In this document: in pieces, positions 49,864 to 59,933 of the stretch
How the letters are laid out: each line of letters starts with the position of its first letter
Position numbering within the stretch: position 1 is the stretch's first letter
Assembly: GCF_028502605.1 (NCBI RefSeq)
Contig: NC_079235.1
Span: forward strand, 2,294,001 to 2,358,000
Length of the DNA stretch: 64,000 bases
Direction: 5' to 3'
DNA from: Trichoderma breve
Lineage: Eukaryota; Ascomycota; Sordariomycetes; Hypocreales; Hypocreaceae
The notes under the pieces: generated by a model
What the model was told of the DNA's origin: nothing
Seen by the model: the letters and a program-made list of their open reading frames with translations, nothing else
The model's database searches: none
Position numbers and translations under genes: made by a program

Positions 49864-50724
49864 TGTTAGAAAACATACAATATAGCAAAACGCCGACACG
49901 GCCCAGCCCGTGGTAACAGGCGCGGTTAGATAGCAGCGCAGGCTAGCTCTGGAGGATTCTTTTCTTTTGTCGGATTGGTATGGATGGCTGAGTTTTTAGG
50001 CTTTTAACAAGTTTTGTTCTTTTGTATGAATAAGGGGAGGAAATGTACTTTGGGAAGGGTGGCTGGTCTTGGGGTACTTTTCGAGTTCATGTTTCAAACT
50101 CTTTCTCTCCTGTTTCCCCCCAAAACTCTTCTTTGTTTCAACTAACCCCCCCTTTAATCCCCCCATATACCCCCTTTTCTTGTGATGGTCGCAGTGAGGG
50201 CTAACGACTTTTTCTACAGAGGGTCATGGTGAATGTTGTGGCTTGAATCGAGGTATGTATCCTTTCCCCTTATCCTCTTTACTCCATCTGTAGAAATCTG
50301 GGAACCCAATGATGGCCATGCAAATCAGACGTAGAACAACCATTCAATAATACTGTTAATATAATAATATTCCAATTTTATGAACTTTTTAGTTTTACAA
50401 TTGTGATTGTGATTTTTTGTTGTGTAGCACTTTAGTGGGTTAGTACCTACCGTAACGCTTATAATGGTGTAGAGGACATACTAAGGGAACGTTCATCTTT
50501 GATGGATTACTTTACATATGTTATGAGACATGAAAACTACCGAGTTCTAAAAAGGGTATCGATTTTTTCATTGAGTAGTGGATAGAGGAAGACGGTGTGG
50601 AAGAGCGTGGAGAGCGGGAGTATATGTGTAGAAGTGTTGTGTGTGTATGTGAAATGTCTAACAAAACCAACTCGTGAAAAAGAAGCAGGGAAAAAAAGAG
50701 GGAGAGAGAGGAGAAATTTCAACG
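49864..50724. other. Convergent 3' region
   Basis: Space between the 270-aa protein gene and RNA1. Pyrimidine-rich near 50090-50180 with C-runs, then AT-rich. No gene seen. Confidence 0.6.
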
Positions 50725-52069
50725 TTAGAGCTGAGTGCCTTCCAACTTCTTTGCCAGGTCGTCCACATCCTCGTCCTGGCGCTGGGCTATGGGCTGCTTC
50801 TGGGCTGCTTCGGCGTCCTTGATGAACTTCTCGGCCTTCTCCTTGACTTCCTCCTCCTCCTCCTCCTCCTCCTCCTCCTCCTCGCTTTCCTCCTCCTCCT
50901 CACTTTCCTCCTCCAGGTCGCTCAGGCTGTCAACACCCCACTCATCCTCAATGATAATGTCGCCGGCATATTGCTCCTTTCGCTCCTCAAGGAGTTCCTG
51001 CAATATGGTAATGGCGTCCTCGTCTTCAGTGAACTTGTTGCCGTTGAGCTCGATTCGTTTCAGCGCTGGGAGTGCAGCCTTGGCGGCGTTGGCCAAAGCC
51101 CTGACACCATCAGCCTTGATCTCGTTGTACTGCAGACGCAGAGTCTCTAGCTTCTTGTTCTTGCCCGTTAACAGGGACTTAGCAAGCAACCGAGCGCCCT
51201 TGTCACTCAGCAGAGAGTCACCAACTCCAAGCTCTTGGATATCCTCCCAGTTCGCAACGACCTTGGCGAGTGCCTCGGCTCCCATGATGGTGAAAGTGTT
51301 GTCCTGCAGGTCCAGAATTCGGAGCTGGCTGGCGGTGTTGAGACCTTCGCTGAGCAGACGGGAGATACCCTCCTGCCGAATTCCGTTTTGCACCATCTTA
51401 ATCTCCTGGATCTTGTTGTGAAGGCTATAGGCCTTGGCCCAGGCCGCCATGCTGCCGCTTTCGAGTCGATTTCGGCCACAGATGACAGTCTCGAGGTCGG
51501 GCACCTGCTTGCCCTCCTTGCGAGCCGCCTCCTTCTTGGCGTGAAGTTCTGAGAGCGCATCGGCGACAAGGATACCGGCGTGAGGGCCGAGGCCGTTGTT
51601 GTTCAGGTAGAGGTGCTGCAGGGGCACGTGGGCGGAGAGGAAAGCCACGAGCGGGGCCTGGGTGTTGAGACCGAAGGCGTTGTCGTTGAGGTTGACGGTG
51701 GTGAGGTGGGGATGGTTCAGGATAGCGGTGAGAATGGCAGAGATGCCGGCGGGAATCTCGTTGAGCAATCGGCCGGTGAAGAGATCGGCGAAGTTTGCAG
51801 ACTGGAATTTGTTATGTTAGCAACTGTCGTCGTTTTTCTCCTGTTTCAAGGAGGGGCATCTCGGGAGGCTGCATTACCTTGAGGCTCTTCTTGGTGGCCA
51901 GGACCTCACCAAGGCGCTCGCACGCACCAACACCCAGCGTGTTCCCCAGGAAGCGGACCTCCTCGACGTCCTCGAGCGCGACCAGCGCAGCAATGTGAGG
52001 CTCGATGTCCTGGGCGGTGTCGAGCTTGAGCCCCTTGCCCTCAAGGGAGAAGATCTTGGACGAGGCCAT
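50725..52069 (-). CDS. RNA1: Ran GTPase-activating protein, RanGAP/Rna1
   Basis: Two exons, 52069-51878 and 51801-50725, coding for 422 residues. It starts MASSKIFSLEGKGLKL and carries about ten leucine-rich repeats of the RanGAP type (LYLNNNGLGPHAG; ICGRNRLESGS; LDLQDNTF; LRLQYNEIKADG; IELNGNKF), followed by an acidic region of mostly Glu from about residue 350. The catalytic arginine region is the early loop; the ADLFTGRLLNEIP segment spans the exon join and matches the conserved TGR motif. It stimulates GTP hydrolysis by Ran in the cytoplasm and so sets the nuclear transport gradient. The Glu tract is coded by a near-perfect CTC/TCC repeat on the plus strand (50847-50915). Confidence 0.95.
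50847..50915 (+). repeat. (TCC)n trinucleotide run coding the RNA1 acidic tail
   Basis: A nearly pure CCT/TCC run with a few interruptions; on the coding strand it reads as GAG/GAA codons. Length change here would alter the Glu tract only. Confidence 0.85.
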
Positions 52070-52713
52070 TTTGCAGGCGAGCGAAAATGCGGAAAGCTAA
52101 TGCGTATGATGATGATGTCTAGCAGATAAAAAGGCGGGAGGCGCGCGAAGCAAATCAGGAGCGGCTTTGTGGGGAGGCTGCGAGCCCTGTGGGAGATTTT
52201 TTGGGTGAGGCTTCGCTTTTTGAGACGGGAGTGAAATGATTGATGGAACGAATTGTTTTGACTATGGTGGGGGCGGGGCAACGGGCGGTGCCTGGCTTCT
52301 GGTTTGCCTGGGCAACCTGCAGCGGACGAGGCTGTGGCTGTGACGGCAGTACCAGACGCTACGAGGAAAATTCCAGGTGTTACAGGGGGGTGGAAGAATG
52401 GATCGCTTTGGCGGTCTTTGCCAGCTGCGAGACAGCCGTAAGACAGCTGGCAGAATCTCAGTTAGTTGGTGGCCAATCACTGCCACGCATTACTCGTACC
52501 TCCAAGTATCCCGAAGTCCAGCTTGGCTCCCCACCTTTCCGAGCAACATCCCATGCGCACGTGACTTGAACCAATCAGCGTCGGTCCATTTCGGAACGAT
52601 GGATTTTCTCTATCAACTTCTCCCGCTGAGCCCTTTTGGAACCCGAGATCGAGACCATAGCCCTCACTCTTTGATTGCGGCTCCCCCTGCGGCTTCGCTA
52701 TAGCTTGCCAATT
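52070..52713. promoter_or_regulatory. Divergent promoter region, RNA1 and CYT1
   Basis: About 640 bp between two start codons. CCAATC occurs at about 52472 and 52571. No coding frame that I trust. Confidence 0.5.
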
Positions 52714-54065
52714 ATGTTGGCAAGGTCATCTTTGCGCCCGGCGCGCCTCCTCAATGGGCTTCGAAATGGCGCCGTCAACGTCTCCAAGGTGGGTGAAGAT
52801 GCCACAAGCTCCCAAAAACCCGTTGCCTCGCCTCGAGGCATTGCCGAGGGCTGAGCAGCTGTCTGCACCGCAAACCCTGCAGCCATTGCTGCCCGGAACG
52901 CTTCAATCGCACCAGCAGCGTATCAAACATGTCCATGGAAGACCTGGAGCTGACCTTTTTTCGTCTCTTGTAGCGTGCTGCCTCGACGAGCTCGGAAGCT
53001 CCCACCGCGCGCATGAACCTCGCCGCTATTGCTTCCACCACCCTCGCCGCCGGCTCCATGGCCTGGTACTACCATCTCTACGGACCCGTCGCTTTTGCTT
53101 CGTCCCCTGCTGAGGAGGGGTATGTGATTTTTCCCGCTGCCGAGGGCTTCGCATCAGCTGCTTGCCACAAGTGCCTGATGCGGCATAAAAATGCTTCCTC
53201 TGCCGATTATTGTTCAGGCGGCCAATTGCTAACGGATTTGGCTGCAGTCTCCACGCTACTCAGTACCCTTGGGTTCACCAGCAGTTCTTCAAGACTTTTG
53301 ACCACCAGGCGTAAGTGAGACCCTTTTTCAGTCCCCACCAGAGAGATGGTAGCTTGAAGGAGCTCTACCGCTTACACCCGGGTTTTATACAGTCTCCGAC
53401 GTGGTTTCCAGGTCTACCGTGAGGTCTGCGCCAGCTGCCACTCCCTCTCCCGAGTCCCCTACCGAACTCTCGTCGGTACCGTCCTGACTGTCGACGAGGC
53501 CAAGGCCCTGGCTGAGGAGAACGAATACCCCGATGAGCCCGATGAGCAGGGTGAGATCCCCATGCGACCCGGAAAGCTGGCCGACTACATTCCTCCTCCT
53601 TACAAGAACGACGAGGCTGCTCGATTTGCCAACAACGGTGCTCTTCCCCCGGATCTGAGCTTGATCGTCAAGGCCCGCCACGGTGGCTGCGACTACATCT
53701 TCAGCTTGTTGACTGGTTACCCTGAGGAGCCCCCGGCTGGTGTCCAGGTCGCCCCCGGCATGAACTTCAACCCCTACTTCCCTGGCACTGGTATTGGTAT
53801 GGCTCGTGTTCTGTACGACGGCCTCGTCGAGTACGAGGATGGCACTCCCGCCAGCACCTCCCAGATGGCCAAGGACGTTGTCGAGTTCCTCAACTGGGCC
53901 GCCGAGCCCGAGATGGACGACCGCAAGAAGATGGGCATGAAGGTCTTGGTTGCCACCACCGCTCTGTGGGCCATCAGCGTCTACGTAAAGCGATACAAGT
54001 GGGCTTGGCTCAAGTCCAGGAAGATTACCTACGACCCCCCTGCGGAGACCAAGGTCCGCCGATAA
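52714..54065 (+). CDS. CYT1: Cytochrome c1, complex III heme subunit
   Basis: Four exons, 52714-52788, 52974-53119, 53248-53310 and 53393-54065, coding for 318 residues. The first exon gives a matrix presequence ([13 protein letters not shown]), then a second hydrophobic sorting segment ([19 protein letters not shown]) typical of this two-step import. The heme-binding motif is CASCH with Cys107, Cys110 and His111; [21 protein letters not shown] holds the candidate Met ligand. A C-terminal helix ([19 protein letters not shown]) anchors the protein in the inner membrane. It passes electrons from the Rieske protein to cytochrome c. The first intron is 185 nt and the reading frame would run into a stop if retained. 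The splice at SK|RAASTS restores the usual presequence end. Confidence 0.96.
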
Positions 54066-55164
54066 GGGAGGTGAAAAATTCCCTGTGTGTATGTGTATAC
54101 TACTAGTCTCCTCCTTAGAAAAAAAAGCTCTTTTGTTGGTGGAGGCGGGTAAAATGGATGGGTTGTTTCAGACACGATGTGATGCATGTATGTTGGTGAC
54201 GGGCGGTGTTAGAGCTTTTAAAGAAGAAAAAAATCAGACGCCGTTTTAATGCTACTTGTCTCTTTTCTGGCGTTTGTGAGTTGAAAATTGTAGTTGCTGT
54301 GAGTATATCGCAGTATGAATATATGTGTTAGAATTAGGTCGTGAGAGGAAATTGCTTGTAGGTCCATGAGATTTGTAGAGTAAATGGCTGGACACACAGT
54401 GGATGAATTATCATGAGCGCTAGACTTTTAATGTTTACACCCTGTAGGTAAAAGTTCAATGCTTCTTGTGAATTTATTCTTATTAAATTAAGCACTGCTT
54501 ATATGTTTTATATGCCGAGGTAGCTATTTTCTGGACTGTGACTATTAACGACTTGTCTGCTCGACTGTAAAACAATTGATTGTGGAAGTAAGAACACCTG
54601 GTTCAACAAGACTAATTCTTTCCAACAAGACTAATTTATCATGGAAACAAAGCTCTGGAAATAAAATGTCTCACCTCATATGAAATATTACGAATATTCA
54701 AAATACTTTCTCAATATATGCAGTGAGAAATCCTACCCATGGCTGACTAGAGGTACATATTACTAGCCAAGCCGGCAGGGCCACTGCGCCAACCTCCAAT
54801 AGAATCGCCCCAACTCGTCACAACGCAGCTGAATCGTAATTCACCCGGTGATTAAGCCGTATCATCAGGTCCATGCCATCCAAAAAACCAGCCCGGCAAA
54901 AAAATCGCACCTTGTTTCCGACATTCCTTTTCTTCCACCTCGGCTTTTTTTTCGTCTCTCTTCTCCCTTGTCCTCTTCGGCGAGACGGCGATTAATTCGT
55001 CATTCTCAATCGTCCAGTCCTTCGTTTTTCTCTCGCTTCGCGCTGCTTGTTGCGTTCTCCGAACCTTAAGCTCGACATCTTTCGTCTATCATTGCCTGAG
55101 CTATCTTTCACTCCCTTGCGCCTGCAAGACCATCGCCAGCAACACGCCCAATTCGCATCCGACC
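54066..55164. other. Intergenic region after CYT1
   Basis: Holds the CYT1 3' UTR and the promoter of the Cys-rich gene. AT-rich first, then a TTTTCTTCC-type pyrimidine strip near 54925-55040. No gene recognised. Confidence 0.6.
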
Positions 55165-55842
55165 ATGCCCTATGTCGGCGACGATGTCCATCGTGCGACG
55201 AAGCGCAAATGGGATCACGACGGAACCGAAACCTTCAGATTATCGCATTCCGCCATCCACGTACTGAACCAGCACGCGGCTCCAGAAGGCGCCGATATCA
55301 TCTCAACACGCAAGACGCTGCCCCCAACAAAACGATTCAGACCGATCCACGACGATGACAATGCCCACACTTTCTCTTCTCATCGACGAACCACTTCTCG
55401 CGAACTGGCGCAAGGCATTCACGGCAAGGCACCTGTCAAAATTAACGGCTTGGTTCTGATGCCGTGCCATGTTTGCCACCGCAGGCCCACCAAGAAATCC
55501 GACCTCGATTCTTTTGCCAAGTGTCAATCGTGTCAAGAACAGACGTGCTTTGTCTGCATGCGCGAGTGTCAGGGCCAAAACTTCAATAAAGAGCTAGTCT
55601 TGGATGATGAGGATGTTCTTTCGCGATCCCTTCATATGGACGATGTCGACGACGACATGACGCCTCCAATACCAGATACCAACGCGCGGAAGGATTATAT
55701 GGATGACGACTCTAATGGACGACGGGGCGTACCGGATAGCAGTACTCATCATGCTATGATTTGCAGTCGTTGTTGTGTTGAGAAGGGTGCCCAGGGCGAA
55801 GTTGTCTGCCTAGGATGTCTATCCGACACATACACCGCGTGA
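55165..55842 (+). CDS. Unrecognised Cys-rich, probably zinc-binding protein
   Basis: A single exon of 225 residues. The N-terminal half is basic and polar (RATKRKWDHDG; TKRFRP). From about residue 100 come cysteine pairs CHVC, CQSC, CFVC plus a further Cys, then an acidic spacer of about 60 residues, then CSRCC and CLGC near the C terminus. The pairs could bind two or more zinc ions, perhaps as a RING- or ribbon-like fold with the spacer looped out, but the spacing fits no family I can name. No signal peptide or membrane helix; basic clusters suggest the nucleus. The frame is uninterrupted and codon use fits neighbours. Function unknown. Confidence 0.75.
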   Translation: MPYVGDDVHRATKRKWDHDGTETFRLSHSAIHVLNQHAAPEGADIISTRKTLPPTKRFRPIHDDDNAHTFSSHRRTTSRELAQGIHGKAPVKINGLVLMPCHVCHRRPTKKSDLDSFAKCQSCQEQTCFVCMRECQGQNFNKELVLDDEDVLSRSLHMDDVDDDMTPPIPDTNARKDYMDDDSNGRRGVPDSSTHHAMICSRCCVEKGAQGEVVCLGCLSDTYTA

Positions 55843-56489
55843 TACCAAAGAGCAGCGAGAGCATACAAGAACACAAACAAGAGGCGGGCATCTTCCGTTC
55901 ATGACTGATGACGATTTCGATTACTACATAGCGCACTGTTTCTTAGCAATTGGGAGTAGGGAATGGGAATGGGAAGGTAACTAGTTAGTTACCAGGGTAT
56001 ATACTGTATGGGTAGGGAGGGCATCACATGGGCTGGGCTTTCATAATTAATTCTTCTTCTTCTTCTTCTTCTTTTATATAATTGGCATTTGCTTTTTTAT
56101 TTTATACCATTTTTGGCCATGGCTGGGGCATCAAGTACGCGGTTGCGTTTAGGACTGTCATTGCAGAATGACGAGATGGGTAGGTATGGACTTTGTTGAA
56201 ATTCTCTACCAAGATACCTATCAATACGAGAGGATGAATTAGGTGCCACTAGATTGATTGGATAATATTTATATACATAACGTTCTTCAGAGGCTCATAC
56301 CGAGATTTCCCATCACTACATGGACTTCACATCCGCTTCTGCTTTCCCTCTTAATACGAGACTGCATGTATTTCATTTTTACTTGACAAATCTCCATGAC
56401 GTCGTCTCATTTTCATAAACGGATTTTAACAAAGACACCCTAACCGAAGACTTTAGACCAACAGTCTGGATCGATATCACGACCTTCAC

Positions 56490-56530
<41 letters not shown>

Positions 56531-56575
56531 GGCAAGTCATCCTCCGGATCTTCATTCCAAAGAAAATCGTCAAAG
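55843..56575. other. Convergent region with microsatellite and poly(A) tract
   Basis: Between the Cys-rich gene and the exonuclease. It holds (TTC)n at about 56052-56074 and an A37 tract at 56491-56527. The right part (56440-56575) may code for the true C terminus of the exonuclease (see that entry). Confidence 0.6.
56491..56527 (+). repeat. Poly(A) tract of 37 nt
   Basis: An uninterrupted run of 37 A between CACC and TCAGG. On the minus strand it is T37 and lies downstream of, or inside, the exonuclease gene. Runs of this length are often mis-sized in sequencing. Confidence 0.9.
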
Positions 56576-57418
56576 TCATCTTCCCGAGATTGCGAAAAGT
56601 AACCCCCCCCTTGGATTCACCTCGGTCCACGAATCAAGCATCCTATGTTCCTCCGCAGTCCAAGGACTCAGCGCCCTCTCCCTACCCTCAGGCTGAACCC
56701 CCGTCCCTTGCGATTCAACAACTCGCTTCTGCGACGCTTCAAAGACGAAATTCCGCCATCGAGTACTTTTGGAGGCGTATTTCTTGTACATGGCAGGTAA
56801 ATATGCAACATCCCCCGCGCAATACCGTAGTATCTCGGCAGGCAGCGGTCTCTGGTTGAAAGCGTTATACGAACCGCCCTTGTCCGGGTTCCATACACGG
56901 TCTCCTCTCTCCTTGCAAAGAGCCCATTCGTTTTTTTGCGCGTTGGTCAGGGGGACGAATTGCATACACTTGGCCAGCCCGGAAAGTAACATCCGTTGCT
57001 CTGTTCTCGGCCGTGCAGCGCTGTCCATGAGTTGTAAGTCCCAGACGCCGCGGAGATTCACCCCGTAATGGGCGAAGAGCGCCTCAGAATCCCTTCGGAC
57101 ATCAAAAAGGACCTTTGATCTCTCCGGTGCTTCGAGTATGTCCTTTAAGCTCTTGCCACGCTCGCCGACGACTTCAAATGCTGCGTTGCCCAGGATATAA
57201 ATATCGATCACGTAGATACACTCAAGACCTTCGCCGGGATAGACGAGCACCGTCATCAGAGAGACGCTTCCGTTCCTACCGAGTTGTTCTCCTTCGAGGT
57301 CGATGTACAATGGAGGCTCAATGTCTCTCTTCCAGGTGTCTTGGCGGTCTACAAAGTCAACGATTTTGGCAACCCCTGCCAGCGTGTTTATGAACTCGGG
57401 ATCTTTTCTTCCGGCCAT
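56576..57418 (-). CDS. DEDDy 3'-5' exonuclease (RNase D-like fold)
   Basis: A single exon of 280 residues as it stands. Exo I has Asp40 and Glu42 (YIDLEGEQLG), Exo II holds VLFDVRRDSEAL and the WDLQLMDSA block, and Exo III has Tyr199 and Asp203 (YCAGDV), the YX3D form of the DEDDy class. The fold resembles RNase D, Egalitarian and WRN-type exonucleases. Its substrate is unknown. The current stop comes right after a G8 run (56603-56610 on the plus strand). Removing one G would open an acidic tail (DDFDDFLWNEDPEDD) that runs through the T37 tract and ends at 56440-56442, for 325 residues. So the C terminus is uncertain: a sequencing error, a pseudogene-like lesion or a real short form. No targeting signal seen. 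Confidence 0.8.
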   Translation of the reverse strand: MAGRKDPEFINTLAGVAKIVDFVDRQDTWKRDIEPPLYIDLEGEQLGRNGSVSLMTVLVYPGEGLECIYVIDIYILGNAAFEVVGERGKSLKDILEAPERSKVLFDVRRDSEALFAHYGVNLRGVWDLQLMDSAARPRTEQRMLLSGLAKCMQFVPLTNAQKNEWALCKERGDRVWNPDKGGSYNAFNQRPLPAEILRYCAGDVAYLPAMYKKYASKSTRWRNFVFEASQKRVVESQGTGVQPEGRERALSPWTAEEHRMLDSWTEVNPRGGLLFAISGR

Positions 57419-57948
57419 TGTAGCAGCGATAAATTATTTGAAGGACGACACGTTTATTTTGAGAAAATAGCTTGGTGATTTAGATATACTACGCTCTATA
57501 AAGTCAAAAATAGGATGGCCGTTTTATGTGGCTTATGTCGGGCATTGATTCGGTCTGCATCAGGCATGTCACTGGCAGCCAATGGAAGTGACCTACGCCA
57601 CTCAATCTATATTATCCAATACTGATCCGTAGATTGGCTATAGCTTCTAGATGGGTGGATTTGCACTTTGAGCTTTCATGTAGAGGGAGCAGGCACTCCT
57701 GTAGCTCACGCTCGTACATCTAGCCATATATATAATCTGCAACAAAAATACAGCTAAAAACCATCACTCGTGGCACTTAATTACCAGAAAATGAAAGCAT
57801 GGGAGGATTTATATCATGTTATTTTGTAGAGTCAACATGCCAACTGTTCGTAAACGCCAATTCTATTCCCCTTGGAGCGCATGATATTTGGGGAGGTCCC
57901 CTGGTTTGCCCGTATTTATTCATACACCAATAACATTAAGAAGCCTAT
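57419..57948. other. Spacer between exonuclease and RPT1
   Basis: Exonuclease promoter and RPT1 3' UTR, both minus-strand genes. No gene recognised. Confidence 0.6.
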
Positions 57949-59442
57949 TTAGTTGTATTGCATGTATGTCGCTGTTGAGTTGAACTTGAGATTGCCCTTG
58001 ATGACCTTGTCCACCGCGTCCAAGAAATCCTTCTCCGAGGCAACCTTTCTCCTGGCTCGGATGGCAAACATGCCGGCTTCGGTGCACACACTCCTCAACT
58101 CGGCACCGGTAGCGTTGGGGCAGAGGCGGGAGATGAGCTCCCATCGAATGTCTCGCTCAACTGACATGCTCTTGGCGTGGATTCGGAGGATGTTGGCACG
58201 GCCCTCGAGGTCGGGCAGCGAGAATTCAATCTTGCGGTCGATACGTCCAGGTCGCATCAGAGCAGGATCTAATGTGGACGGTCTGTTGGTGGCGAACATG
58301 ACTTTGATGTTTCCTCGGGCGTTGAAGCCATCCAGCTGAGTAATGAGCTCCAGCATGGTTCGCTGGACCTCGTTGTCACCACCGGCACCATCGTCGAATC
58401 GAGCACCACCGACAGCATCGATTTCGTCAAAGAAGATGATGCAAGCCTTCTTTGTCCGAGCCATCTCGAACAGCTCTCGAACCATTCTAGCACCCTCGCC
58501 GACGTACTTTTGAACAAGCTCGCTACCAATGACTCGGATAAATGTGGCATCTGTTCTGTTTGCAACAGCTCTGGCACAAAGCGTCTTTCCGGTTCCGGGA
58601 GGGCCGTAGAGCAATGCGCCCTTGGGGGGGTCGATACCGAGGTTTGAGAACCTCTCTGGGGAGAGCAGGGGCATCTCGACAACTTCCCGGAGCTTCTCAA
58701 CCTGCTCTTTGCAGCCACCGACATCACCGTACGTAACGTCTGGTTTCTCCTCGACCGTCATCATGGTAACGCTGGCATCGATCTTGGGAGGAAGCGGCAG
58801 CATGATCTGGTACTTGTTGCGGTCGACACCAACTCGCATGCCCTCCTCGATATCCGTAGGGCTGACTCGGTCGCCAAGCTGGACGACAAACTTGGCAATC
58901 TGCTTGACGTTGATGACATACTTGCTTTTCGACTCGTCGCCCTTATCGTCGGCGATAATCTTTGTGCAACGTGCCACCTGGAAAGGCTGCTCTTCAGACA
59001 TTCGCTGTCGATCGGCGGCTACATCCCATAGATGCGGCGGTGCGAGACCAGTATCGGACTCCTGTGTCAACACGTTAGATAGCCGCAGATGCATCGCAGT
59101 TGCGCCGACTCATACCTTGATGCCAATCTTCTCATCTACGCTCTGTTGTTTCTCTTTGATTTGCTTCTCGAGCTTTGAGATGGTCGATGCATATGGGGCG
59201 GCACCGTATGTCTTGAGAACTTGAATATCCCTGGCTTCGGGTTAGCATCCCCAACAGCTTCGAAACGGCACTTCCAATACGAGGCGGTCCGTACTCATCG
59301 GTGAGGGGTGTGATCTTCTTCTCCTCTATCTCATCGTCGGCGAATTTCTTGGTGTATTTCTCCCAGTTTTGACCGGTCGCAGAAGGCTATGGCAGTTAGT
59401 AATGGTCAGTATTTATCTGGCCTAGACGGGTTGCCTTACCAT
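57949..59442 (-). CDS. RPT1: 26S proteasome regulatory ATPase Rpt1
   Basis: Four exons, 59442-59440 (ATG alone), 59386-59295, 59230-59116 and 59061-57949, coding for 440 residues. An N-terminal coiled coil ([20 protein letters not shown]) precedes the OB domain and the AAA+ module. Walker A is GPPGTGKT at 223-230, Walker B FFDEID at about 280-285, and [11 protein letters not shown] carries the arginine fingers. The C terminus ends MQYN, typical of Rpt1. It unfolds substrates and feeds them into the 20S core as part of the base. The first intron starts directly after the start codon (GTAAGG), and the second exon begins [11 protein letters not shown], the family's usual start after Met. The gene is head to head with CCT4. 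Confidence 0.96.
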
Positions 59443-59933
59443 GATGGACTCTGCAGACTGGACGCAACGTCCGTAGAATTAGGGGATTTATGGCGTATAA
59501 AAGAATAGATTCGAAGAATTGTGAGCTCTTCCAGAGTGTTCGTTTGGTCCGTTCGAGGAGGGAAGAATCGCTGGTCGTGATGCGCGTTTGGTATGATGGT
59601 GATGCAGCTTGTGAAGGTCATGGAAGCATTCCGTAATCTGGAGTTGCCTTGAGCTTGCCGCATGGAGCCTGTCGCTCGGACCCTGCTGAGCTAATGCCAG
59701 CCAATTGCAGTAGGCGGGCAGGGGGGAGTTGGGGAGGTACCGCCGGAGCATGGATTATCTCTCGCGCCGACTCCAAAATTTCCGTTACCAATATGGCGGA
59801 GTAGGGCAGCCAAGGTGGGATGTCAACCAGGCTCCAGGAACCCGCGAACTTGCTTCTTAACAAAGCTCGCCGTGAACGTGGCTTTTCGGAGATTGGCTCT
59901 GCATCCCCCAAGAGATAAACACAAGTCTCCAGA
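59443..59933. promoter_or_regulatory. 491-bp divergent promoter, RPT1 and CCT4
   Basis: Two protein-quality genes start on opposite strands. A CCAAT word lies at about 59700, and TTCGAAGAA near 59509 has heat-shock-element-like triplets but not the full nGAAnnTTCnnGAAn spacing. No good PACE (Rpn4) site seen. Confidence 0.5.

Noticed and set aside
52754..53113. 119-codon frame over the CYT1 start
   Set aside because: Wrong frame; the spliced CYT1 model explains the region fully.
56491..56527. Poly(A) tail of a retroposon
   Set aside because: No target-site duplication or retroelement sequence seen upstream.
56379..56630. Separate 83-codon gene with a poly-Phe tract
   Set aside because: Frame created by the T37 run; better explained as the shifted end of the exonuclease gene or its 3' UTR.
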